A DNA stretch of 64,000 nt from positions 18,337,733-18,401,732 of the forward strand of contig NC_044574.1 of assembly GCF_901933205.1 (NCBI RefSeq), written 5' to 3'. Origin of the DNA: Camarhynchus parvulus. Its lineage: Eukaryota > Chordata > Aves > Passeriformes > Thraupidae. Shown here one piece after another: positions 11,281 through 23,189 of this stretch (position 1 is its first letter; every line of letters starts with the position of its first letter). Both the position numbers and the translations under genes were made by a program. The notes below the pieces were generated by a model, which searched no databases, was not told the DNA's origin, and was given only the letters and a program-made list of their open reading frames with translations.

Positions 11281-11600
11281 GTATCAATTGCAAAGATGAA
11301 GCAGTCCAGTATTCCAACACTGAAAGTGTGGGGTTTTAAATATCGCAATTATGGTCTTGCATGTATCTGAGGAATAGAGGCACCCAGTGGCCAGTGCAAT
11401 CAGTCAGAGGTGAACAGGCAAGATTGGGAAAGACCCAAGAACAGAACCGAGTCCTCTAACAACCTCTGACTTGGGAGCTGAGGCCACCAAACCCTGACAA
11501 AAGGTGCTCAGAGTACTGTACTTTGTAAATGTCAGAGGACTACAGAGCTCCAGAAGGCTCAAAGCTATGTGGGATTATTCCTGAGGTTCTCCACAAGTCA

Positions 11601-11681
11601 CTCAGGAATCAGTTCTCCTCTTAATGAAGGTGACATATTTCCTCATTGACTTTGAATAAAACAGGGACCAGCCCTCCAAGA
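11601..11681 (+). repeat. Possible relic of an old amniote repeat
   Basis: CTCATTGACTTTGAATAAAA followed by CAGGGACCAGCCC recalls the CCATTGACTTCAATGGGA...CAGG...CAGGCCC arrangement of old reptile and bird repeats. The preceding CAGTTCTCCTCTTAATGAAG also fits loosely. Divergence is high. Confidence 0.25.
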
Positions 11682-11689
11682 AACCCACT

Positions 11690-13145
11690 TTAAACAGCTG
11701 TGACTGACCTGTGCACACCACCAGTAATAAAATAGTATCACACACCTGTCTAACTCTCATCAAAATCAGAGCTAAAAATGGATCTTAAAAATGTATATAG
11801 GCCAGTTTTACTTAAGCAAAGGAGATTTCCGATAAACATGCAAATAGGAATTTAAACAGCAATTTAAAGACCACGAATTCAATTCTCATTACGTATGCAA
11901 ACTATCATGGTCTTGTCATGCTTTATTTCTCTGCCTTATCATTTTATCCATGGTATTTCCCCTCTGTTGCTGTATTTTCTTTTTTTCCTGTCATCTACAT
12001 TTTCTGGATGCATTTTTAATGTCCTCACCTCCATATTTTAACCTTTCAGGTAATACAGGATTTACAGCAGCAGACAGGGTACAGGCATTCATATGTAAGG
12101 AACGGCACCTCCTGTAATTCTTTGATACATAATTGCAGGAAACAGAAAACTTAATGATATTATCGGACAAGTAGTTTATCATTTGAACCTAAGGGCATTT
12201 ATAGGCTGCAAGCACAAAACAGATAAGACAGATTTACAATTGCATTTCTACATCTTAAAACTTAAAAAAATTTAGGTGGTTATTTATAGGGAATAGCTGT
12301 ATCTCCTTTAAAAATATTTTATTTAGTTCAATCTGTGTTAGATTTATTTGCCATATTTCTGTTTGTCATTATAATTGAGGAAAATGCCAGAATAACCATC
12401 CTTCCTGAACTGTAGGACAGCTATCAGATAAGGATCAGAACAAATTCTAAAAAAAAACCCCTCACGAGCTATGATTAACTCTATGTAAAAAGAGGACAGG
12501 CAAGGGGAAAAAAATACAAGGAAAAGAAACCCATAATCACCAACTACCATTCCTATGGGAAGGGAAGGGGAGGAAAAAACCAAAGAAAAAAAGCAGAACG
12601 AACGAGAGACAGAAGTATATGCTGTAAATCTAGCACACATTTTATTACCACCTATGTGCTGCTACACCCCAAGACCTTGCAATTTAGTTGCCTATTATTT
12701 GCCTTTAAACATTAGCAGAAGAGATCTACCATTTTTGAAAGGTAATTATACTGTAATGCAGATGGCAGTAAAACAATTACACAAGATAAGCCCTTGCAAT
12801 GATCTTTACAAAGCAGACCAAAAGTAGCACTGAATCATAAAAGACCCAACGTGGAGAAGGCTGCATTGCAGCACTCCTGCTCTGCTACAGGCTCCCCTGC
12901 AAAAGTGGCAGTGCAATATTGCAAACAGCAGAAGGAGCAGACACAGCGAAGGTTAAGCACTTCGTAAGTTTAAAGGATTCTTAATCCCAGACTAATCCTT
13001 TACAGTCTCTATTTGGTGTAGATCCTAAAATACTCCAAGTGCTACAGAAACACTTGTTTGGGTGGTTTTTTCCTCCAGTAGAGAGTTTAACTTTTACACC
13101 CTCCTGCTATCTACAAGCTCTGTTGGCACACTGTCTTTTTAACAG
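11690..13145. other. AT-rich unique sequence, no gene seen
   Basis: This contains an octamer motif at 11838-11845 and a purine-rich stretch near 12490-12610 that produces overlapping frames on both strands. No gene, repeat family or RNA is recognised. Confidence 0.45.
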
Positions 13146-13149
13146 GATT

Positions 13150-13345
13150 TTTCCTGCCTTCTGAAAGTTGTTGAGACACAGTGAATGCAACTGCTGAAGA
13201 ATCATTAATTACTATTAATAGATGCCTCTGGAGATGAAACGAACTATAACAAGTAGTTTGTTTGACTGTCACATCAATGCACCTGGTATTTTTATGACTT
13301 GTTAGTGATTCAATAGAGATTTAAGATGGCAAAAGGTGCCTCATC
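13150..13345. promoter_or_regulatory. Possible conserved noncoding element
   Basis: Within about 200 bp lie ATCATTAATTACTATTAATAG (paired homeodomain cores), TTGACTGTCACATCAATG (with a TGACTGTCA site of the TALE/Meis-TGIF type) and ACCTGGTATTTTTATGACTTG. The stretch is non-repetitive and has no frame. Motif clustering suggests an enhancer, but this is inference only. Confidence 0.25.
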
Positions 13346-13349
13346 AAGC

Positions 13350-16300
13350 CATGTTGACTGAAACTGCCTACCAGTTCCAAACAGATCCTTCTTCTTTTAA
13401 ACTTTGACCAGCTACTCAGCAGATCAAGGCACTCTCCAGTCATATGTTACAGATAGGAGCTAGCATCAGACACGCACAGAAAAGAGGACACAGAGGAGAT
13501 AGGATCTGATCTTTGCTATTTTTCAGTGCATAAAATAACAGCCTATCATCTACCTTTTGCAGGTCATTTTTATCAAGTTGCAGGCCAAAATGAAATTTGA
13601 CCTCCATTTTCCTGCTAGCCCAGAGATGATAAATTTAATGCAGACAGTGTAAATGAATGGGTCTCTACTAGGGAAAAGTTAGATTGGTGAAAATTATTAG
13701 TCGTGAAGTTTCTGCCCCTGTACTTTCCATTTCATTTTTCTCCTACAGTTTTTGTCATCCTTTTCCTGTACTTTTCTTCCTCTATTCACCATGGTCTGAT
13801 CCCTTTTCCATCAGGAAGGATAACATTTACTGCAGCCATGCTCTGGTCACTGCAACCGTTCTTCTCCCTCTGGATAATTAAGAGTGCAGGGCAGCAGGGG
13901 GCTGAGTCTGCAACCTCACCCAAAGGAGTCAAAGGGACAACTTGGATGTTTCAAGAGAAGCTAAGCCAGGCTAAAGCCAGCAGATACTTACCTAGAGCTT
14001 TATAGCACCACACTTGTATTATTTCTGTATTTTTCGAGGCAAAACGCCAAAACAAAACATATGCCAAGTTACGCCCACTGAGGACAATCTCCTAAACCAC
14101 ATGTATCTTTACTCACACACAGCATCAGGGCTTGGGCTATAACCTCTTCAAAGCAGACTACTTTCCATTACAGGTTAGTAGAGAAGAGGTCCCTGGCAAG
14201 AAGTGTTGGCTACAACCATGACTGGAAAATAAACTTCATCAGTTTGTAACTGATTGTTTTAAACCCTGACCTGCCTTCCAACAAAGGCTGTTCCACTTTG
14301 CTAGCTGAGTGTGTCTTTAGGCTGACAGTCCTCTCCCATTAATTGCTTTGATGAGGGAAAGAAATGAAGACTAATGGTGGACCTGGTGGACCCCTCCATG
14401 TGGTTGCAGTTTCCATGCACAGTCAGCTGTCCCAGAAAATCCTACTATTATCTTGGATATCCCTCTCCATGCTGTTTGAAAATAGTGACTTACTGCCAAT
14501 GTAAATCTGATATTCCCTTGCTTAAGAAAATGTGGTTTTATTATTAAAGCAAGATGCTTCACTGGAGAAAATTTAGCACCACAGAGAACAGCAATGGATA
14601 TATTTCATTATTATTATTGTATACAGGGTGCACTGGTTGTAAGAGGAACATCTGTGCTCCTAATTTTATTATAACTTCCAGTATTTACGATATCCAGTGA
14701 GGCAAGCAGAACACACCATGTGTGCATCTAAAAGACAGAGACAATAATGGATACATGACAAGCTCCTGAAACTCTGCACAGCTCCACCTTTTTCTCTGTG
14801 ACACACAAGGAGTCACTACACACAATGGGGCCATAAAAACCTGAGGGAAACCACAGCTGAATTCACTGGGCCAAAGACCTTGCATTTCCAATGGTCTCCC
14901 CCTCTGGAATTCACCCTCAGTGAGGAGATGAGATTGAGCACAAATACTAAAACTATCAAGACTGCAATTCAAAGCTGGCAGTGGATCTTCTACATCACTA
15001 AGTGCTGAACAGTAGAATGGCCCCAGGAGTGTAATCCTGAATTAAACTACACAAATTCAAGTACCCATAAGCAAAAGATGTATAACTGAAGCAGAGGGAA
15101 TTAGAACTAGTTCCTTCTCTTGAAGGGACCAGATGCTTTACAGGCATCTTCTAGTACCTCTCTACCATGGTGACAGATGCCTTTGTGATTCCTGTAACTG
15201 GTGGCAATGACAGTGATAAAGGTATGCTACTTTTATCCCACTGGACTGAAAAACACTATCTTTGAATATTTAAGTCTGGGAAAAGGCGAGAAATTTGGAT
15301 ACCAGTTCTGTGACAAGCAAACACGTAAAGTAAAATGCCATGGAAAAAGAACAACATATAAAAAAATCCTTTCCCACTACTGCAGTAAAATGAGGCGTTA
15401 TTGTGGGAGAGAGGGAAAAAATCCTGTAAATACAGTTTTAACAAGAATTGAGGGTGGCCTGTTCCTCCATGTCCTGTCCCAGAAATGTATCATACAGCTG
15501 TTTGCACACCCACTGATCTGAAGCATTTGCCTCACCTCTCACATCCCAAAGGAGGCAAGGCAGGTCAGAAAAGTGCACATTTTAAACAGCAGGTGGAAAA
15601 TTTTTCCCACAAGTACACGCTCCATTTATCTGCTAGTGAATCCCACAGCCTGTGTGCTTCCCAGGCACATTCCTAGCTCCCTAATACTCATCCAAATGAT
15701 GCCCAGGAGCTGGGGTGGATAGAGAAGAGAAGAATGGTTGGCCAGGCTCCTATCCAAATCCTTGCAGCATCTCCTTTAGCCACGGTCAGAGGCAGTCTGT
15801 TGTGCTAGGCAGCCCACATATCTGACCTGTAGAGCATTTCTCATGCTCTTATGTAGTACACCAACCTCCCCAAGGAAATTCCCACTGGCTCTTCTAACAC
15901 AAACACTACACTCACAGGAATATCCTGCAGTCACATATTCAAGCCTGCAACCTGATTTTCAAAGTGTAATTGTTTGCCTGAGAGCTCCTATACTGCAGTT
16001 ATTCAGATAAAACAGCAGCCAAAGAGAAAGTAGAGCCATATTAAAATATAACATTAGCTGAGAAAGTGGAGTTAAACTGCACCCAGGTAAAGGCATCAGG
16101 GCAGGTGAAAAGAGGAGGGGATCCAGGCAAAGACCAAGGCCAAGCCCTTGTCTGCTGCTGCACTGACACCTCTGTGGTGAGGTCCATGGGTTACCCCCAT
16201 CGCAGTAAGAGAGTGACTCTGACAGCAACTGCTCATTCCTTTGGAAATGGAAAGGGAAAGAACAGTGTACACTGGAAAAGAAAAACAGGAAAATCAAGAA

Positions 16301-18180
16301 ATTTAGAAGCAATGTATTTGAAAGGAGACAAGACTCTGTAATAAGTTGGGTGGCTCCAATTGTGCTCTGACTGTGCCTTTGGTGTCAGTGAAGGCCCCCC
16401 ATGCTGAGGATGAAGTGGGAACAAGGTCCCCCCGAGGCACACGGCGTCTCTGAGAGGTGAATGATCCCTGACCAGCACAGCTATGCAGGTCAGGGCAGCA
16501 GCACAGAGCACTCATGCTGCCAGAGGTGTGCTTCAGCTGCTGCTGCTCCTTCTGCAGGGACAGGCAGGCACTGCTGTAATAAGCTACCTTGTCAAAGAGT
16601 GCTGTTTTGCCAGGACAAGCTATTTCCAGCAGTCCACCCAGGGCTGCTTTGCTGTTGCAGTGTGTGGGTATAGCTGTCTCAGCAGCCGGCTCCTAATGGA
16701 GACAGAGCTTCAAGGCTGCTTTCCACGTGGAAAAGGGCAGAATGCGGGGCAGACATCTTGGCACTTCACCTCCTCCTAGTCCTACACCTCGTAATGCAAA
16801 GGAACCAGCTTCCCAGTCATTTTCTGATGTTTCTGGCAGAAACAGGTCATACCAGGCATATGGTTGTGAGACATATGGATCAGGATTTCAGGCGTTCTCT
16901 GACACAGAAAGAGAGAGCAGAAAGCGTCAGTGCAACATTTAATACATCTGTGGAACTGCCTGGTGCATGCCATTGCTCAGGGAAAAAAAAGTGAGATGGA
17001 AAGCTGACGTCTTTCAATAAAGATTGATTTGAGGAGAATCACAGAGAGCACATCAAAACTGCAGAGTTGTTTTACAGCTGCAAAGAAAGACCAGGGATTT
17101 ACAAAGCTGCTGGCCTTGACCATTGCTGGTTAAAATCCACCATTGCAGAGAAGGCAAGTGACTGTTCCTCTGTTTCCATTTGTGTATTTTTAAAGAAACG
17201 CATTCAAGGTATGTGTTACACTGCAAGCTTTACTAACAGCAACTCCATAGATCCAAACAGCTGCATTCAACACATGGAAGTACAGTGTGTCCAACACCTT
17301 TTCTCTTCCAGGCTTGCCCCGTCATCTGCCTAATACAGCACTACAATCCAACTGCGACAAACAATATGAAGATAAAATTAGCTATGAACTCTGTATTGTA
17401 TGATCCATCAGAAGTCTGCTATCATCACAGAACAGCTGGAACAATTTGAAGTTAAGCGCTTCAGCAACAGCCCACAGCCTTGCTTATATCAGGATTTTCC
17501 AATGCAGACTAGATCAAAACCTTCTGATCTGGGTACTTTAAAAGTATTTCTGAACAGAAAAGTTGCAAACTTAGCTTCTTGCACCCATGAAAAAAAGGAA
17601 ATAAATACATTATTCCATGTCCTTTACATTCTACAAACTTTATGGAGAAATTTCCTCAACAAGTTGAGACACATTCCTCTACAGGAATATTTTGAGATAG
17701 AAATAGAAAGAAAAGCAGGTTAACACCTCCCTTTGAATTTTTAAAGATCATGCAGATGCTAATACCACACTTACAAGGTCCAAGCATTTCTAGTATTAAA
17801 AAACTACCATTTTTTTCACCTGGTGGTATTTTGCAGGTAAGAAAGGGCATCAGTGGAACCACTGCAAAAGACTGCCCAAGTGGCACTGAACAGACTGAGC
17901 TGTTTCCTTTCAGGGTCAGATTGGCATTACCCCTGAGCAGCTGTGATGCAGGGGCTTCTGCTGCCCTCCCAGACAGCCCCCACATATTTGCTGTCCAGAA
18001 CTGGTGCGTGTTAAAAAAAGACTCATCAGATCTGGCAAAATCCCAAGGAAATTTTGAGGCTGGCTCCTAAAAGGGCAATAAGACAACTTGATAAGTGTAG
18101 AATTGAGTAATATCAAGACTTGGAGAGAAACAGCAGGAAGCAAGTGACTGATCCTGCTGGGGGCTAAAGTGCCCTCTAAA
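13350..18180. other. Unique sequence, no gene recognised
   Basis: There are many overlapping frames of 60-117 codons, on both strands and in all phases, especially 15.2-15.7 and 16.0-18.0 kb. The 16.05-16.80 kb part is GC-richer. None shows a domain, a consistent codon pattern or good splice boundaries. No CpG island is present. Confidence 0.4.
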
Positions 18181-18185
18181 CTTAA

Positions 18186-18303
18186 CAACTTCCAAAGGAT
18201 CGGCACGTTGCGAGAAGGGCGTCACTCCACAGATCAACCTCCTCGGCAGGATTTGTGGGTGCTACTATTCTTGGCACTCTCTTGGCTTCATGTATAATTT
18301 TGT
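18186..18303 (+). other. Candidate short coding segment with a hydrophobic helix
   Basis: A frame with no ATG opens after a TAA at 18183-18185. It encodes a basic stretch (HVARRASLHRSTSS), then a 19-residue hydrophobic run (GFVGATILGTLLASCIILC) followed by Lys-Tyr, the pattern of a single-pass membrane helix with a positive anchor. The sequence GTAAGT at 18304-18309 is a perfect donor. An internal CCTCCTCGGCAG at 18238-18249 could instead serve as acceptor, giving a 54-bp exon 18250-18303. The block 18199-18246 has about five CpGs in a CpG-poor region. No family is recognised and the frame runs on to a stop at 18381-18383. Chance is quite possible. Confidence 0.18.
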
Positions 18304-18304
18304 G

Positions 18305-18769
18305 TAAGTACATTAACCTTGTTGTGGCTGAATCCACCCTCTGTGCTTTTCCCTCCCTCCCTCTCCCTCAAAGAGCTTTCTGATCTTCAGAAAAGTCAAT
18401 ATGGGTTGTAAGATATCTCATTATTACTGGATGAAAAATGGAGGGCACGATTCTGCCAGCCCTCCTCATTCAAACATCCCCAGTTCTTTCAGCTGTGTTA
18501 GTAAATGCTACTGGCCATGAATAAAATGCTACAAGGTAGGACCTTTAGCAGAGGGGAAAAAGGATACTAAATGTCAATGCTAGAAACTTCCCACATCTTA
18601 AAGAAGCGAAGAATATTTAGAAATGGAATTATGCATTGAGTACACAATTCTTAAAAATATCTAGAAGTCACATTCCCATTAAAATACTGCAACACACACA
18701 GAGAGACAAAAAAAATCACTCTGTTAGAAAGAATGCTCTTCAGGCAATAAAATCAAGGCTCCAACATTA
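18305..18769. other. Unique sequence, no gene seen
   Basis: A short pyrimidine stretch (TCCCTCCCTCTCCCTC, near 18352-18367) follows the candidate above. Otherwise this is AT-leaning sequence with nothing recognised. Confidence 0.45.
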
Positions 18770-18960
18770 AGCAATGAAAGAATTATGGTTGCTGATGCAA
18801 ACTTAATTTGGTATCCTTTGCGTATACATTATCATACACTCTAATTTTGTTAACATTTTTTTAAGTGCACTTCTCCTTCACAGCACAGGATGGATGGTGT
18901 TGAATTAATAAAGCAAGTATTCAATATTTTGTCTTATCATTGTTCAGGGTACGGCCTTAT
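18770..18960. promoter_or_regulatory. Possible conserved noncoding element
   Basis: Non-repetitive AT-rich sequence with AACTTAATTTGG, TTTGTTAACATTTTT, GAATTAATAAAG and TCTTATCATTG sites (homeodomain, forkhead/HNF1-like and GATA-like cores). There is no open frame. Enhancer-like composition only. Confidence 0.2.
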
Positions 18961-19025
18961 GGCTTGTTTCCTGCTAGCTATTCAAATAGTGCTCTGAAGA
19001 CAAAATTATTAATTTCCTTATGGGC

Positions 19026-19165
19026 TTTTCTATAGCACTCATTACTAAAATAAGTGAGGGTTTCACAGCCACTTCACTAATCTTCACCAAATCCCTGAGA
19101 GTTGAAGGAACTATTATTCTGCTTTATACATTGGGAGCTTAGGCACAGATAAATTAAAACCAGAC
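19026..19165 (+). repeat. Ancient MIR/core-SINE-type relic
   Basis: The segment contains TTCTATAGCACTCATTAC, CACTAATCTTCACC, GGAACTATTATTCTGC and GGAGCTTAGGCACAGAT in that order. It parallels the consensus 'tatagcactt...taatcctcac...ggtactattattatcccc...gaaactgaggcacagag' shared by MIR-type and related amniote SINE/LINE tails. The ordered match over about 130 bp makes this the most convincing old-SINE relic here, though the exact family is not assigned. Confidence 0.5.
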
Positions 19166-19202
19166 GTACCCACTAATTTAGGAAAGTCTGCCTTAAGATG
19201 TC

Positions 19203-19372
19203 CAGGCCATGATTTTTCAGAATCTTTAACATTATGCAGTGCTTTGTATCTTCAAAGTGTGAGTCTCACTGCTTTCAGTCACAGCTATGTTCTTCTGCGA
19301 ATCAGGCCCTAGGGCTGAGGTTGGGCTTCCAGAAAAACGCAAAATATGCAATTAGTGATTGTCTTAAAAAGT
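19203..19372 (+). repeat. Ancient amniote repeat relic (AATCAGGCCC class)
   Basis: The diagnostic part is TTCTGCGAATCAGGCCCTAG at 19291-19310, followed by GGCTGAGGTTGGGC, then ACGC...AATTAGTGATTGTC and TTAAAAAGTCTGATTT. This follows the remembered order 'ctgaaaatcaggcccta..tgagttgggcaccc...attagtggtcacttttgaaaat' of an old, widely distributed reptile/bird repeat. It lies immediately after the MIR-type relic. The family name is uncertain. Confidence 0.4.
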
Positions 19373-19379
19373 CTGATTT

Positions 19380-20015
19380 ACGGGGTTTAGCATCTCTGAA
19401 AAAGCTGTGACAGATGGAGAGACAGAACCAGTTCCAGCAGAACCCAGTTCCAGAGGCCCAGTAGCTGAACAGTAGGCTAACCAGGTCCCTGTTATCACTG
19501 CCATTCACCACCAACCTCTCGTACCTATTTCAAGGGACAACAGTTCTGTTCACTGCAATCCTGGCTTGTCCACCTACCTTTACCTGCACAATTAATAATG
19601 CTTAAACCATGGGGAAACAATGCATCATTATGGGCACAAAACTATTATAATGCGTAAGGGGATAACAAGTATGGCATTAATAACTTTGACTGATGTATTT
19701 CTTAATAATTCTAAAGCTTATTGTTTTATTGCAGATTGTAGATGCATTTTTATTTGCCCCCCAAAAAGAAGAAAGTACCAGAACTGTAGCATCACATGGC
19801 TATCCCTCCTACTTACTCAATTTGGGTTTTAAGTTTCAAGTTCTACCACTTGGATTTGCGCAGCTTCTAGAGTAACTGACAGCAATAATATATTATCCTC
19901 ACTGATGTGAACAAACGCTTGAAAATGGATGACAAATACTCTTACAAGGAGAATTTAGAGGTATTTGAGAACAGCAAAAGACAGATGAGCATGACCTTCC
20001 CAGTTTCCATTCCTT
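19380..20015. other. Unique sequence, no gene accepted
   Basis: A pyrimidine-rich TATTGTTTTATTGCAG at 19719-19734 could act as an acceptor before a 46-codon frame that ends at a TAG near 19872. No donor, domain or partner exon supports it (see rejected items). Confidence 0.4.
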
Positions 20016-20740
20016 ATGATTCTCAAGGGGATCCCAGTCTCCTTACTAGGACTAATCACTCTCTTTGTCATCACTTTCCAACCCATAATGGTTTTACATC
20101 CAGTTAACCGTCTCTTCCCTTTCCCCCTAACTCATCCTTTTTACCTCACCAGACCCTGTTACGTCCTCCCAAGACACTGTCTCTCCTTTCTCTCTTTTAA
20201 CACTTATCCCAGTCACAGAATCTCCCTGTTTCAGCCTCTCACACATTCCTCTCCCATGCTTCTTAACACATTAACACAACCTCCTTCCTTGCATCAGGCC
20301 CTACTCCAAATGATCTCTTTACCTTCTCCAGTTTCTTTTTCCAGACAGTTCCAGTCCTGCACGATCCTTCTAGAGAAAAGACAGTTCCCCATTTATCCAC
20401 ACAGTGTTACTGGACTATCAATTTGAGTTTCAGGTGTAACTTTTACTTTAGACAGAGGATTTCCCATCCCTGCCCAACATCCCCAACTATTAGTCTCACT
20501 CCTCTAGTTGTTTTTAGGCTCTTCATCAAGTCAGTCCCAGCACCCTCCTCCAATTCCATATTATGTTTTTCTCTTTTTCTTACAGCCCCATTCTGCCCAA
20601 TTCCCTGGTCAGTTACCCTACCTTCCCATCTCTTCCTCCACCCATTTACTGAGGTCTAGCTTTCCCCTCTTTAGCACTTCCAGTTTTATTTTCTGCTTTA
20701 TCTCACATAGCCAACTTGTCTTTTTTCAACTTTGAAGCCT
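20016..20740. other. Pyrimidine-rich, strand-asymmetric block
   Basis: For about 700 bp the plus strand is strongly enriched in C and T, with many CCTT, TCTC and CCTCC words, while G is scarce. It is not a simple repeat. The bias keeps the plus strand open in several phases (frames of 136, 78 and 75 codons, rich in Ser, Pro, Leu and Phe) and explains those frames without any gene. Its origin is unknown: an eroded polypyrimidine repeat or a transcription-linked skew are options. Confidence 0.6.
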
Positions 20741-21826
20741 CGGGACTGGTGCAGGCCTAACAGGCAAGGTCCACCAGAGACACACTAGTCCTTCACCAGT
20801 TCCACATTCATAACACCTCATGCAGACACAATGGCTTTTACCAAGCCCAAGCACAGGCAGAGAAGTTCAACTGTAACGTAAAGAAAACCCTAACAGAATC
20901 TTCAAAGGATGTATTCCAGTCTTTTCCTCCTTTAGGATTAAAAAACTGATTAAAAATGGACCTGATTTCATGACCACTAAAGGAATATCCTTGATAAAGG
21001 AGACTACCTCCCTGCCTGTTATCAAACCACTGCTCTGAAGCACAAGCTGCTTGGAAAGTCCAAAGTGTTTCTTAAAAAGAGTAGAATAGCATGGTTTTCA
21101 GCACTTCAAAAAGTTGTTCACTTTATATAGTATTTGCAAGGAAATTTTGCCAGAAAGTGTTTTGGTAAAATGGTTGAAGTTCTAAGCAGTGGAAAAAGGG
21201 ATCCTTAAGGATGTACTACACAGCCTTAAAAACCACCTGTCCTGTCACACTCCTGCCCTCCTTAGAATAAATTCAATAACTTCTCATTTCAACCAAGGGA
21301 AGCAAAGCCGGGAAAGAAGCCAGAGACATACTTTGATGCAAATAGGGTCAGGAGACCTTATTGGACAAAATCCTCTTTCTTCCATTTTCCTGAAGATGAC
21401 CTGAAAGTCACCAATGCTAATTCTGCTCATTCTACCTACAGATGCAAGATGAAAGGCATCAGCATTTGTTGTTTTGACTAAAGCAATTAACTAATATTCA
21501 GGATTCGGCTGCAGCTTCCATTCAAAAATATATTGCTCAGGGAATTGGGTTTGGCTTGAAGGCAATTCTGTTTCATCAAGGGTACTGTACAAGATACTCC
21601 TTAGTAACAACAAGCAAGAATTAAACATTTTCCTACTTCTGTAGCCCAGCACCTTCCTTTGGGCCTTCGATCATGCTAACAAGTGCTTTGTTTCTGTGGG
21701 CTAGAGTTTTTTTAAGCTTTCCATCATAATTACATTCTAAATGGGGCTACTCCTGTTGCCCTGCCTTGTCACCACTGCCCTGTTATGCCTCACGTGCTTT
21801 TGCTCGTGTCAGCTCATGCACTTGTG

Positions 21827-21828
<2 letters not shown>
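20741..21828. other. Unique sequence, no gene seen
   Basis: Ordinary AT-leaning DNA. No frames above 71 codons and nothing recognised. Confidence 0.45.

Positions 21829-21857
<29 letters not shown>
21829..21857. repeat. (CA)n microsatellite
   Basis: An uninterrupted CA dinucleotide array of about 14.5 units, probably polymorphic. Confidence 0.95.
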
Positions 21858-21859
<2 letters not shown>

Positions 21860-23189
21860 CTGCCACACCAGACCAGCAAAACAGTACAGACCCAATTCCA
21901 TTTGCACCTCACTACAAACACTGTATTTTTCAGGAGGTTCTGACTCAGACAATGATCAGAACCTTGTAAAAACTTTCTTTTCCTTGACTGAAAGAGGGTC
22001 ACCACATCCACCAGCTCCCTCCCTCCAGGATTTATCACAAGCCTGGCATAAAATAACATCAGACTGGGCCCTGTTTAGCCATACAGAACACAGGTAACTC
22101 CAGAAAGGCTACAGGCAGTGTGTTACCCAAAAGAGCCCAAGTTTCTCATCTGATCCTCTACCCCAAAGATGCCCATGTTGTACTTACAGACATTTATATT
22201 ACAGATATGCTGCTATGTGTTTCTTTTAGACACAGTAACACTGAAGACATGCACTCAGAGACAAAAAAAAAATCTGTTTAGTAAATATTTCCAGTGTTTT
22301 TAAGTCTTTAAAAAAAAAAAAAAAAACCAAAAGCAAAGAAGAAAAGCTTTTAGTTCTATTTAAACACGTAGATGACAAACATGTTAAATAAAGAAATAAG
22401 GCCATGCTCTGAACAGACTCCCAGCCATTTGGCTGCAGTGATCTGTCTCTGGGTGCCAGCAGTACTCGGTCAGCCCCGGGCAGGAACCTCAACTTTGCTG
22501 CAACCTCCAGCCTGGTGTGAGCTCCTTGCGTGACTCCAGCCTGCTTAAAACAAAGCTAGCAAGGATCAGAGGTGCAGCAGAAACTGCCCTGACATCATGG
22601 CCTTTTCCTGACTGCCAGAAGCACAAAAAGGGTTGCATTTTGTCAGGCTGTGGTATGAGGCTGGGAGGTTAACAAGAGAAGCAGGAGAGGGAGAATGTGG
22701 GCACAGGTGGGCATGTGGATGGCACTGGGTGCTTCAGAGCTTCCTTAACTTAGCACCTCACAGTGAATTTTCTTTGAACATTTTAGTGAATTAGAAATAT
22801 GTCTTTAGAGTCTTTCTTTTTTTCTATGCTTCAGAGTATCGAGTAGTAGAGTGGAGAAAACACTAACATACAGCCTAGAAACTTCCTTTTAGTGGGTTTG
22901 ATACCAAGAAAATACAAAATACAGACCTGCAGAGCTATGTGACTGAACATAAAAAGGAGCAGCTCACTGAGCACTGTAGCTATCTAGAAAACACACATAA
23001 AAATTCAGAGAAGAACCGAATGAGAAGCAATAGCACAATTTACTTACAATCTGGAATATCAGCAGGATTTTAGTTTGTTTTTTGTGGGTTGCTGGGGTAT
23101 ATGGTACATTACAGTAGAGCATCAGCACTAATTCTACATGGCAGCTCCTCAGAATACCATCTGCTTCCCCGGTAACTGTTAATATAGTT
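21858..23189. other. Unique sequence with A-runs, no gene seen
   Basis: This contains (A)10 at 22263-22272 and (A)17 at 22310-22326, and otherwise nonrepetitive sequence. The 22.45-22.75 kb part is GC-richer but has no CpG cluster. Confidence 0.45.
22310..22326 (+). repeat. (A)17 homopolymer
   Basis: Seventeen consecutive A. No retrocopy body, upstream AATAAA or flanking duplication was seen. Confidence 0.9.

Noticed and set aside
15959..18070. Dense overlapping frames of 90-117 codons on both strands.
   Set aside because: They are in all phases, lack domains and lie in GC-richer DNA with low stop density. None stands out.
19735..19874. A 46-codon frame after TATTGTTTTATTGCAG whose peptide loosely recalls a reverse-transcriptase segment (DAF...VLPLGF).
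   Set aside because: Only scattered residues agree and no downstream catalytic motif or further retroelement sequence follows. The similarity is within what chance gives, so no retroviral or retrotransposon call is made.
20016..20426. 136-codon plus-strand frame rich in Ser, Pro, Leu and Phe.
   Set aside because: Explained by the pyrimidine-rich strand bias of the block, which removes stop codons. Neighbouring phases are open too.
22310..22326. A17 run considered as the tail of a processed pseudogene or SINE.
   Set aside because: No recognisable body upstream and no flanking target-site duplication.
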